Below are positions 10,801 to 20,093 of a stretch of 64,000 nt of DNA, piece by piece. The stretch comes from Anaspis maculata (Eukaryota; Arthropoda; Insecta; Coleoptera; Scraptiidae), in the NCBI GenBank assembly GCA_949128115.1, contig OX421965.1, positions 10,819,420-10,883,419 on the forward strand, read 5' to 3'. The position numbers and the translations under genes were made by a program. The notes under the pieces are model-generated. The model was not told the origin of the DNA. It made no database searches and was given only the letters and a program-made list of their open reading frames with translations. The stretch's first letter is position 1. Every line of letters begins with the position of its first letter.

Positions 10801-13800
10801 CTGTAAACTTGGGTCAAAAAATGCCTCATGAGCAAGCTACAGCCCCCTAAAGGCGGGTCCCTGAAGATGATTTTTAAATAATATCTCCGAAACTAGTTGG
10901 AGCAAAGTGATAAAATTTGGCACATGGCCAGAAGTTTTCTATGCTACACAAGATGGGGCAAAAGTCATTTGAAAAATTTACCCGGGAGTGGGGTAACTTG
11001 GTAGGAGTTGGGGTAAAAATTACCCCAACTTTTGTGTGGTTGTTTTTTTTTAAGATTTTATGCAAAATTCTGAAATTTCAGGGTAATTTACGGCAAAAAA
11101 GTGCTCCTGTTGAACTTCGATAGCTTGCCCCGTTTTCGAGCAAAATGGTTTTGAAATTTTTTTTGCAAACTGAAGAATCGAATTTGTGGACGATCGACTT
11201 TTCTTGGTTCCAAAATCGGCTTCGAGTATTCATGAGCGTATTCTACGACCAAAAATAAGAGAAAAATTCCTCAAGCAACAAGAGCCCCTTTTTTCCGTAA
11301 AACACACTGAAATTTGAAATTTCATAATTTTGCCTAAAATCTTGAAAAAGGGGACACAAAAAAACTGGGGTAATTTTTACCCCACCTCCTACCAAGTTAC
11401 CCCACTCGCGGGCAAATTTTTTTAATGACTTTCACCCCATCTTGTCAAGCATGGAAACGTCTGAGTATCTGCAAAATTTTATTATGCTGATCCAACTAGT
11501 TTCGGAGATAATAAATAAAAACCATCTTCAGGGGCACACATTCAGGGGGCTGTAGTCCCCTTATAAAGCATTTTCCGGCTCATGTGTTCATGGAAATTTT
11601 TCTCTAATTTTTGGTGGTCGTAGAATACGCGCATGAAATACTCAAAGCCGATTTTGGAACCAAAAAAAGTCGATCGTCCACAAATTCGATTCTTCAGTCT
11701 GCAAAAAAAAATAATTTCAAAACGATTTTAATCAAAAATGGAGCAAGCTATCGAAGTTCAACAAGAACACCTTTTTTCCGTAAATCACCCTGAAATTTTA
11801 TAATTTTGCATAAAATCTAAAATAAAACAAACACACAAAAGTTGGGGTAGTTTTTACCCCAACTCCTACCAAGTTACCCCACTCCCGGGCAAAATTTTTG
11901 AATGAATTTCACCCCATCTTGTTGAGCATAAAAACTTCTGGGCATGTGCCAAATTTTATTATTATGCCCCAACTAGTTTCGGAGATATTGATTAAAAATC
12001 ATCTTCAGGGACCCGCCTTTAGGGGGCTGTAGATCGCTTATGGGGCATTTTTTGACCCAAAATTATAGGAACTTTTTTCCTTACTTTTGACCGTAGAATA
12101 CGCTTATGAAATACTCAGGGCTGATTTTGGAACTAGAAAAAAGTCGATCGTCAACAAATTCGATTCTTCAGTCTGCAAAAAAATTTCAGAACGATTTTAG
12201 TCGGAAACGGGGCAAGATATCGAAGTTCAACAAGAGCAACTTTTTTACGCACATCACCCTGAAATTTCATAATTTTGCATAAAATCTTGAAAAAAAATAT
12301 TCACAAAAAAGTTGGGGTAAGTTTTACCCCACCTCCTACCAAGTTACCCCACCCTGGGCAAATTTTTCAAATGACTTTTGCCCCATATTGTTAAGCATAA
12401 AAACTTCTGGGCATGTGCCAAATTGTATCATTTTGCTCAAAATAGTTTCGCAGATATTAATTAAACATCATCTTCAGGGACCCACCTTTAGGGGGCTGTA
12501 GCTCCCTTATGGGGCATTTTTTGACCCAAGTTTATAGGAACTTTTTTTCTTATTTCTGCTCGTAGAATCTGCTACTGAAGTATGGCAGGCTAATTTCGGG
12601 ACACCCTGTATAGGGTGATTTAAATGTCTCCAGCTCTTTCGGTTCCTGAGGTATTTTTTTTAAATACCGTATGTTCGTTAAAATGATGAATTAAAGCAGG
12701 CTTTGAACTTCGAAACGTATGTCCAGAATGTATTCCATGACGACGGTTCATCATGATTGTGGACATCAAATTTGAGTGATTATTGATAAATTCACGACAT
12801 ACGTTTTTACTTCCATAGCCTGCTCTAATTCATGATTTTAACGAACATACGGTATTTCATTTCCCTCAACCTGCTGAATATGGCGTTTGCATGGGTATAG
12901 CTGATATTTACCCTGCAACTACATTTACAATTAATCAAAAACTAGTAAAAACATGATGTGCAAATAATTTTTGCATTGTGGCAATTTCATCAGACTAAAT
13001 AACGGTAATACCAAACGCGTCGAGAAAAGAAATGAAGAAAAAATCTTCAAGAACCAAAATACCTGAAGACATAAAAATCACGCTATATATTCGTTAATTT
13101 ATGCTCACGAAGATATTGTGAACGGTTTCGAAATATCTTCGACCGTTTCTGAAATTATATGAGAAAACTGAAAATTTTTCATAAGTCAACTTTTTCCAAT
13201 AAATCAGTGATTTTTCGGGATATTTGAGTAAAACTTGATATTTCCATGATAAATTATGTCAGAAACAAAATGTAATGTCATCAGACATTTTTTAAGTCTT
13301 CTACTAATGGAAATAAGACAGTCAACTGTTTTTCCTTCTTGGCCGCCATCTTGGATCCGCCATCTACGCAAAAGTAGAAATAGTGTATGGCGATTGTCAA
13401 GATGGTAATACGCAATCATTCAATTACAAAAAAAACATCTTGCAATGAAGAAATGACTTTTTCGCCGAAAAAACGACTTTTCAACACTTGATGGCGATTA
13501 TCCAAAGTTCCTAAGATCGGATTTCAGGGGACTTTTTACAGGCCGCTCATGACAATCTAAGGAATGCGTGTACAAAATGTTAACCCTCTACTAATTTTTC
13601 CGAAGAAGAAAGACTTAGTGACTGGACTATTGTCACCTTGCGATAAATCAAATCAAAGAGAATCCAATCCTTTCTGAAAAATAATTTTCAAATTTTCAAA
13701 CCCGCCCACTTCCCTCTTTCTCGTCAAATTTTCTACGTGTCCAGATGGGTATGCTTTAGAGAGCACCTACATAGCATGAAGCGAGCGGACTCGGTGCAGT

Positions 13801-16552
13801 CCCTGTATTGCAATGACGGAATCGAAGATGCGGAGCATACGATGATTACGATGTTACACTGCGAGAGGTGGATGGTGAAGAGATAGGAGCTAGTGGAAAA
13901 AGTAGGCGGGCCAGTGACGGTAGAAAACATCGTCGAAAAGATGTTTCAAGAAAAGGAAAAATGGGAGACAGCGGAGAAAATGATCGGGAGAGTGAGGGTG
14001 CTGAGCGCCAAGGAAAGAGACGAGAGGAACGCAGACTGAGGAGAGACAAAGGAGCGAAAACGACCACTAGCGCCAACCGCCTTCCGAAGGAATGCTGACG
14101 TTTAGATAAGGACATTCGAGGCATGAAGTCGAAAGAGCCAGGAGGCCGCCTCGGAATCAGACACAAGTCTGAAGGAGAAAGACAATAAGACCAGCCGCCC
14201 CCCGAAACAATGCTCATGCGGTCCCAGGGGGCGGGTTAACCACAAGGTCTTCAGATAGTTTTGAGCCGGTTTGGCGCCCGGCACTACCCGGAGAATCGAT
14301 CCATCGCCGGGTGTCAAGTGACTTCCCCTCCGCCCCTGCCGAAAAGGCCGGAGAGCGGAAAAAAACCCTGAATTCAATTCAATTTAGTCAGATTCATCCT
14401 ACATAGCATCGAAGAAGAGAATTTTCGGTGGAAAAAAGTGCTACCCAAATTCAACCCTTTGCTTTCCCCCACCCCACCTTAAAAATTCATCAAGACATCA
14501 CCTACCTTTGTAATACATCGAATTGAAGGAAATTTAATTCTTCCTGAAAACGAGTTTTTTCAATATTCAACCTGAGCATTTGGAGTGCTTTACACAGAAA
14601 AGAAGAGTTTCTGAAAATTTTGGAAACATTTTGTTCAGGAGGAGGACTCAATTCCCTTCAATTTAATCTATCAGAAAATAGGTGGTGTAATTTTGAATTC
14701 TGAAGTTGAGGTGAGGGAAGCGAAGGGGTGAATTGGGGTGGCACTTTTTCCACAAAAAATTTTCTCCCTTGATGCTGTGCGAGATGACGTTGATTGCACT
14801 GAAGAAAATTGAGAGGTCAAGAACTATAGAAAAGGGCGGTGGGGTTGGAAATTTCAGAAATATTTTTATAGAAAGAAAATTCAAATCTCTTCAATTTAAT
14901 GTATCGCAAACTAGGGTGGTGTCATTTGAAATTTGGGGTGAGTGGGTGGTGGCGAACGAGCTGAAGATGGAAGTTTGCCAATATGTTTTACAATATGTCC
15001 CCCCTGATATAAGAATCGACCTGTTTTTGCTCGAGGAAATACTCACTAGGAATCGGAAGCTATTGCAGGTGGATAGTTTTCAAATGATTACCCGGTATTA
15101 TCATTATTATTTATTAATCATACTGTCAAAAACTTTTCTTGATTGAAGGAATGTCCAAACTTTGCAAACATGTCATTCCAAGCGAAATAATGTCAAATAA
15201 TTATTATAAATTAGGCAATCCAGAGAACAATAATTTGGGCCCTGGGAAGTGGCGATCGAGTGTATGTTTATTGGGAAAAGTCCCCTTATTCTTGTAACAC
15301 TTACTCCGGGGCACCTGTAGAGTTGGGGAAATAAGACACAAAAAAAACTCACCTATAAAGGCATCTGCAGGTGGACTTGCCTCCAAATCAGTTGCTCCGT
15401 CTCCAATCAGCACCAAATTTTTATAACCATGTTTTCTTTTCAGCAAATCCACCACCACAGCCTTCCCTCCGCTTTTCGAGGTTGGTGCATTCTCATCGAA
15501 ACCGGCATATTCACCAGTATAGTAAAACTTTAGTCTATTGGCGTAAATATTGTCCTGACCTATGTTCAATTGACTGGCTATAGGCGAGATGATCGATTTG
15601 AATCCACCAGAGATCAGATAGACCGGAATGTTGCGTGAGTGCAAGAGAGCAACCAATTTTCTAGAATTCATCACAACGGTCAAAAAGATAAAGGCCTCAT
15701 TAGGTACCTACATATATGCTATATGCAATTTTACATACGTAAGGTTGCGGCCTCATGAAAGTTTACACCGACGGCGATCGAGTGGCCATGCTTATTCAGT
15801 TTTGACGTAATTTTGAATAAGCATGGCCACACGATTGTCATCGGTGTAAACTTTTATGAGGCTGCAACTGTACAAACAATTAAACTTTTTTTTGGATAAA
15901 TCTGAGTTCTGTGATCGTTTCTAGAATTAATTAGATACCTATGCTCATCAAGTATGAACAATAATTCGCACCTATTTGTTTTAGAATCTAATTTGAATTA
16001 AACGATCGTATATCGTATATCTCATAATGGAGTAGGTAGGTACTGGAGTAGTAAAAAAAAATGGATCGATAAGTACCCTAAACATTTCAAACTATTCCAA
16101 AAACTGTACAATTTATTCTTGGACAATCTACACATTGTATACCTACAATTAGAATGTAACTTGGCTATGACTTGGCTTGGCTTTAAATAAAACCATTTAC
16201 TCACCTGATTCCAGGCGTCAATGTTGGCGGTCTAGTTTTTATGAAGTCTCTGATTTGCGTCAAAGTTGGTTGTATAATGTCCAGGCGTAAGTTGAGCGAT
16301 TCTTGGAAAGTCATCGAGCCAGTCATTGCTTTGGACGTCCTAGAAATAGCGTGCGTTTATTATCATTATTACGCTGTGAACACACATTCTAATATAAAAT
16401 CCATTGCACTTGACTCACAGTTCGGTAACTTGCGCTCCTTTGTTGCAGTATTTGGCCAGCTCGTCTATGCCTTCCTCTTGGATGACCGTGGAGTCCACGT
16501 CGAAGCAGACTGCATCGGTTCTGTAGAGGATCTCTTGCACTTCCGCGGCCAT
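7800..16552 (-). CDS. PSPH: Phosphoserine phosphatase, four coding exons
   Basis: This is the last step of serine biosynthesis: a cytosolic HAD-superfamily enzyme that hydrolyses O-phospho-L-serine to serine. Coding exons are 16419-16552, 16205-16339, 15353-15660 and 7800-7894. They sum to 672 bases (223 residues plus stop), close to the ~225 of animal homologues, with GT-AG at every junction and phases 2, 2 and 1. Visible motifs are FDVDST (nucleophile D18, acid/base D20), SGG at 107-109, K156 in SGGK and GDGATD at 176-181. The C-terminus reads GGNVIR then AKWFVTDF. The start ATG (16550-16552) gives the usual short N-terminus, and a 'cattccag' 16 bases upstream may be an acceptor after a 5' UTR intron. 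Intron 3 is about 7.5 kb and packed with nested repeats, but no exon is damaged. Confidence 0.95.
8303..8532. mobile_element. hAT-type MITE with 8-bp duplication and GGAAATCATT repeats
   Basis: The flanks are direct copies of GTCTTGAA (8295-8302 and 8533-8540). The termini are perfect 15-base inverted repeats (CGAGGGGTAAACCAC at 8303-8317, complement at 8518-8532). The interior is an imperfect tandem run of roughly 10-12-base units based on GGAAATCATT. The 8-bp duplication points to the hAT superfamily; the length is 230 bases. Confidence 0.88.
8768..8960 (+). mobile_element. tRNA-derived SINE with 10-bp duplication
   Basis: The head reads like a tRNA gene: an A box around TGGCGCAGGCAG and a B box at GGTTTCGATTCC (about 8817-8828), the internal Pol III promoter. 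It is followed by an unrelated body and an A-rich tail (8934-8944). AACAGTTGAC occurs directly before (8758-8767) and after (8961-8970). The opposite arm of the palindrome (13310-13345) retains the uninterrupted site. The ~73-base head starts GGCTCCGTGGCGC and may derive from a tRNA-Arg-like gene, but its fold is not intact, so it is not called a working tRNA. Confidence 0.87.
9204..10249. mobile_element. 1.05-kb palindromic element, CAGGGTG termini, TA flanks
   Basis: It starts CAGGGTGTTTCCAAAATGG and ends with the complement, flanked by TA at 9202-9203 and 10250-10251. It is a near-perfect dyad centred near 9725. Each arm contains the same 'agggggctgtcctca' type tract, a poly-C run and 'aacgtgttggagaaaa'. 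Mirror-image ORFs on the two strands are a by-product of the symmetry. It is non-autonomous. Confidence 0.9.
10261..12608. mobile_element. 2.35-kb palindrome built of ~467-bp tandem units
   Basis: The termini are CAGGTGTCCCGAAATTAG and, inverted, CAGGGTGTCCCGAAATTAG, with TA on each side. Each arm is itself tandem: units opening with 'tacggtcaaaaataag' start near 10306, 10772 and 11241, and inverted units follow to 12600. The units include 'gatggggcaaaagtcattt' and a 'ggggtaaaaattacccc' mini-palindrome. The structure is therefore a dyad of direct repeats. No transposase is present. Confidence 0.88.
12665..12854. mobile_element. 190-bp hairpin MITE, TA flanks
   Basis: Inverted ends of about 40 bases: TACCGTATGTTCGTTAAAAT with its complement, then 'gaattaaagcaggct' with 'agcctgctctaattc'. 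The flanking TA suggests a Tc1/mariner or pogo derivative. Confidence 0.8.
13740..14390 (+). pseudogene. 3' end of a LINE ORF2 (R1/I-type) with 3' UTR
   Basis: The plus strand reads [15 protein letters not shown], resembling the C-terminal Cys/His region of I/R1-group ORF2. After a frameshift it continues '[16 protein letters not shown]', '[18 protein letters not shown]', ending RNAD and TGA at about 14039. A 340-base 3' UTR follows and finishes with 'gaattcaattcaattta'. The copy is 5'-truncated to about 650 bases and decayed. It splits the outer inverted-repeat element inside PSPH intron 3, in the opposite orientation to PSPH. Confidence 0.72.
15353..15660 (-). CDS. PSPH: PSPH coding exon 3
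   Basis: Acceptor 'gaattctag', donor gtgagt. It encodes most of the Rossmann core, including [26 protein letters not shown] and GDGATDLEA. It ends after the first base of a Gly codon that exon 4 completes. Confidence 0.95.
15737..15871. mobile_element. Short hairpin MITE in PSPH intron 2
   Basis: An inverted repeat of about 60 bases per arm: 'cctcatgaaagtttacacc' pairs with 'ggtgtaaacttttatgagg', and 'tggccatgcttattca' pairs with its complement. The loop is about 15 bases. The TA-containing ends (gtaaggttgc and gcaactgtac) hint at a Tc1/mariner-type MITE. Confidence 0.75.
16205..16339 (-). CDS. PSPH: PSPH coding exon 2
   Basis: Acceptor 'atttctag', donor gtgagt. It encodes the helical cap segment with [14 protein letters not shown] and ends at LTPGI. 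Its 135 bases keep phase 2. Confidence 0.93.
16419..16552 (-). CDS. PSPH: PSPH coding exon 1
   Basis: Begins at ATG (16550-16552) and ends at the donor gtgagt (16418-16413). It encodes residues 1-44 plus two bases, including the DVDST catalytic motif and EEGIDELAK. Confidence 0.93.
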
Positions 16553-16572
16553 TGTTGTGTTCAGCTGGAATG

Positions 16573-17096
16573 ACCGAATAAATAAATATATACCTTCCTA
16601 ATGGCTGTTGTGAGCGAGCAATCAAGAGTGAAATTATTATCACTGAGCGATGTACCTTCTAACTTTGGTGCGGTAACCGAAGCAAAGGTCAAACTGATAA
16701 TTTGCTAATTTTGTTCATAAACAACACAAGAAGGAACAAATAAGTACCTAACAATTGGAGGGCTTGGTTGCGCCAAATTAGCTGACGACATGGCCTTGTG
16801 GGAAATTCATTTCTAACTCGAGGAAAATAGAGGAAAATCTAAGTAGGTACCTACCTGCACAGAGCAGGAATCAATAATACAGAGCCAGAAGTTGATTCAG
16901 GTCAAGTAGGTACCTAACCCCCTACACAGCGTTAAGTACCTACAATTTAATTTCAAGCAGATTACGTAGCGATATTGGATTTAAAATAATAAGACCTAAA
17001 AATATGTTACCTATCGCTTAGATAAGAAAATATCTTATGCCACGTCATAAAGAACGAATAAGCACAGTTAGTAGTATATAAGTGTGCGTTTTACTA
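16573..17096. other. Upstream region of PSPH
   Basis: About 520 bases between the PSPH first coding exon and the inverted-repeat element at 17099. A 5' UTR exon and promoter should lie here or beyond, but no convincing TATA or donor pair could be fixed. It contains several TAGGTACCTA-type motifs (for example 16845-16855). Confidence 0.4.
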
Positions 17097-17098
17097 TA

Positions 17099-17946
17099 CA
17101 GGTGGCCCAACGAAAACAGAACAGAAGGGTTTTTGGGCATTTCACCTAATTTTTTTGAGAAAAGCTCGGACAAGTCGATTTTTATATCGAAGGGTACATC
17201 TGGAACATACGTTGGCGAATTTCTATATTGAGCCCCCTCACCCCCACCCCCCCAACTTTGGAATTTCAAATTACACCACTCATACCTTGCGATACATCAA
17301 ATTGAAGGAAATTGAATACTCTTCCTGAATAAAATATTTCAAAATAAAAAAACCTTCCCCTCCTAAAACACTGAATGTTCAATTTATTGGGGGAGGAGTT
17401 GAATTTTTTTGAAAATATTGTTTTCAGAAATAGAGGTCAATTCCTTTTAAGTCGATGTGTCACAAAGTAGGTGGTGTCTCTCGTGGTGTCTTGTTAAATG
17501 TCAAAGTTGGAATGGGGCAGAGCAAAGGAGTGAATTTGAGTAGCATTTTTTCACTGAAAATTTTCTTTTCCGATGCTATATCTATATCTAGCATATGACG
17601 CTGATTGAATTGAGGAGAATTTAGGGGTCGAGAATATAAAATCGGACAGTCAGAGAAGTTCAGGAAGAAGGGGGGCGAGGTTATGAATTTGAAAAATATT
17701 TTTTCAAGAATTAGAATTTCATTCTCATAAATTTGATGTATTGCAAAGTAGATGACGCCATCTACGCCATTGAAATTTTGAAGTTGAGGTGGGTGGGGGT
17801 GAGGGGGCTGGAGATAGAAATTTGCCAATATATGTTCCATCAGGATGTCCCCCTTGATCTAAAAATCGACCTCTCTGAGCTTTTTTTTAAAAAAAAAAAG
17901 TTAAATGCCCAAACCCCCCCCTGTTGTGTTTTCGTTGGGCTACCTG
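17099..17946. mobile_element. 850-bp inverted-repeat element, family F, TA flanks
   Basis: The ends are CAGGTGGCCCAACGAAAAC and the complement of CAGGTAGCCCAACGAAAAC, flanked by TA. Arms of about 200 bases contain 'gtcgatttttatatcga' and a 'caccccc' tract, with their complements near 17780-17880. Its interior resembles 14390-15090, so a relative sits within PSPH intron 3 while this copy sits about 550 bases upstream of the PSPH start codon. Confidence 0.85.
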
Positions 17947-17948
17947 TA

Positions 17949-18659
17949 GATACGTTATTTACACGTTACATCGTGATAATAACGAACGTGCGAATATAGG
18001 CCAGAGATACTTATAGGCGAGAATACAAACACCTGCTGTTCATTCTCGTGCAACGTCGTTTGCTCCAAACAATAAGGTTTAGGACACAAAAGTAGGAGAG
18101 GAGGGGGTCAGGGGAAGTTCCTAGAAAGATCTAGACTAGAGTGACCAGAATTGTAGGCATAAGTACCGTAAGGTATATTGGGCAGGGTTCCCAACTATGG
18201 ATTGAAATTAAACCTGAACTTGTGCCTGAATTGACGTGGCAGGTACTTGCTTACCAATTCCAAGAAGTAATAATTTCAGCGAGAATTTCAGCTTTCAAAA
18301 ATCTCAGTTTTAATTTCGAACCTTTTCAATGGCATAGTTATAGAGAATAAGGATGAATGTCTGCTTTAATCGCAGCCTGGTTAAATCTGGGAGGAACGTC
18401 TTTGGTCTGAAGGCAAAAAATAATTCCAGGTTTTAACCTCTCATCGCAGAGCAGGTACCTAATCAGCTCAATTTTTTTTTTAACCCTCAAGACCCCCAAA
18501 GTTTTAGGTGCAAGAGCTTCCTACCAAATCACTGTTGATTATTGCTGTAGGTAGGTACCTATCATGAAGGATGCATACAAATCTATTGTGGATAGGATAT
18601 ATTGACAGCATTCGTGTGCATCTTTTCGGTATGAGCGCGACCCTCGGCGCGACCGTTAC
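17949..18659. other. Intergenic, nothing recognised
   Basis: AT-rich DNA with TAGGTACCTA motifs (18548-18560) and no coding signal or element ends that could be paired. Confidence 0.5.
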
Positions 18660-19495
18660 TAGTCCAGTCAAATTAAGCATCAAAAATCGGGCCAAACCGG
18701 GAATAAATTCGGAGGTTCACGAAATTTGGTGGTTTGATGCAGAATTTAACGTAGAATAACATCGAGAATAACATACTGAAATTCCCGGAAATTCCAAGGC
18801 TTGGATTTTTTTAGGACCAATAAAAGAGCGCCATCCTAGAAAAATTTTCGATTTTTTCTGAATAACTTGTAAACTATTACCTACCTTTAGAACACAAACA
18901 CCACCGAAGCATATGTAGCCTGTTTAATTCCCAAGAGATCAGTACACAATGTCAGTACCAAATTAATTACTTTGTAGTCAATAGTCTTTGAGATACAGCG
19001 TCTTCAAGAACGCAGTGAAAATTACTCAAAATTTATTTCCGGATTTTACGAAACAATCTGCATAGTATCAGTGCGGGGGCGGTAACGTGGACAACAAATG
19101 TGCGGATTTCAATGTGTTTTACATGTGTGGGAAGCCAATTCAACATTCGGTGTCACATTTCTGTCTAGAAGTCGCTAACTTCAAAATGGTACTTTTCCTC
19201 GACCTTTGAAATTAATACTTGATGGCCCGAAGAATCCTCCAAAATCGATTTTTTTCATCCCATGCCATTTGCTTAATGTTTCATGTAGAGCAAAACCATT
19301 CAGGGAATATATAAAGAATAAAATATCAAAAAAATAACATGTTTTGGAATCTTTTCCCTAGTGATGGTTCTTGAGATATGTGTTGAAAGACTAGAACGAT
19401 CTATTTGGAAAAAACATAGGTAGTCCGGACATGAACTGCTAAATACTGTACGGACCTTGCATTTGATGATACAAAATGCCACATGGCAGACGTAT
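18660..19495 (+). repeat. Dispersed repeat D, copy 1
   Basis: About 830 bases that recur inverted at 33350-34140 and in part at 61850-62340. Shared landmarks are 'agagcgccatcct', 'ctcaaaatttatttccgga', 'tgtcacatttctgtctagaa' and 'ctgtacggaccttgcatttg'. There is no long ORF. The three copies differ by indels and substitutions, so it is an old interspersed family. The gypsy 5' LTR begins 10 bases after it. Confidence 0.82.
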
Positions 19496-19504
19496 TGAAT
19501 ATAC

Positions 19505-20014
19505 TGTTACGAGCGGCGATCTCGAACATATAGGTAAACACTCGATGTTTCTGGATTTTTCCTCCATTAGATCGCAGTGTGGAAGTCTGGAGCGATCTCG
19601 TGCATTCCAGAGCGTTCGGTATGTGAAACCCAATGGGGAGACTCGAACGTTCGATCAAGGCACATCAGTCCACTTTGGCGGAGGCGCAGATTCCAGAACA
19701 CATGGAAAGCATACGGGTAAGGTGTGCGATTATTCAGGAATGATCTAGAAACCGCATATGCCAGACCACCATGGAATTTGCTGGAAGCAGACAGAAACTT
19801 CGGGAACATTATTCGGAGGCCTTATATAAGGCGTCAGCCGGCAGCTCGCGGCAGTAGTGAATTGGATAGCGAGCGGTAACAAGCGAAGTACCTGCGGGAT
19901 AATTCCAAGTGAATAATTGTTGGCATTTATTGTAGTAGTACGCAGAAATAAACAGTGTGTGTTTTAAAAGATCGTCTCAATTATATTCGAACCCGTACGC
20001 GAAAAATCGTAACA
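19505..20014 (+). mobile_element. Gypsy 5' LTR
   Basis: 510 bases with ends TGTTAC and GTAACA. A second copy forms the 3' LTR at 55677-58793. TATATAAG (19823-19830) is a probable TATA box and AATAAA (19947-19952) a probable polyadenylation signal in the R/U5 part. About a dozen substitutions and one 7-base indel separate the two LTRs by eye, roughly 2-3 percent, so the element is fairly young. The preceding four bases (ATAC, 19501-19504) match the four after the 3' LTR. Confidence 0.93.
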
Positions 20015-20033
20015 TCTGGTGTCAGAAAGCGGT
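20015..20033 (+). promoter_or_regulatory. Retrotransposon primer-binding site
   Basis: TGGTGTCAGAAAGCGG begins two bases after the 5' LTR. It has the TGG needed to pair with a tRNA 3' CCA end and the place expected for a Ty3/gypsy PBS. The tRNA was not identified. Confidence 0.75.
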
Positions 20034-20093
20034 ATAATTGAGAGTAATCGGGCCTGCGACTACAGGACGTTCGGAACATTCGTGATTTGGTAA

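Larger units (their letters stand above)
8198..13640. mobile_element. Second-level inverted-repeat element (G) with further insertions
   Basis: The left arm (8198-8302, 8541-8757, 8971-9201) is the reverse complement of the right arm (about 13088-13640). Matching landmarks are 'gtagtccagtcactatg' with 'agtgactggactat', 'gatggcggccaagaag' with 'cttcttggccgccatc', and 'atgataaattatgtcag' with its partner near 9030. Comparing the arms reveals each later insertion, because one arm keeps the empty site. The centre is filled by 9204-10249, 10261-12608 and 12665-12854. Confidence 0.75.
8010..15095. mobile_element. Outermost inverted-repeat element in PSPH intron 3 (family F)
   Basis: Bases 8010-8230 match the reverse complement of about 14890-15090: 'gaaaactacccacttgcaat' pairs with 'attgcaggtggatagttttc', and both carry 'gcaaaaacaggtcgatt' or its complement. 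The right part (14390-15090) also aligns in direct orientation with the separate element at 17099-17946, so this is one family. It is split by the nested element at 8198-13640 and by a LINE tail at 13740-14390. Whether the outer edges still carry a target duplication is unclear. Confidence 0.65.

Noticed and set aside
13846..14377. Minus-strand Ser/Leu-rich frames
   Set aside because: Antisense to the LINE C-terminus and its 3' UTR.
16389..16643. 84-codon minus-strand frame over PSPH exon 1
   Set aside because: It is in a different frame from the DVDST-containing PSPH reading, which has matching splice phases.
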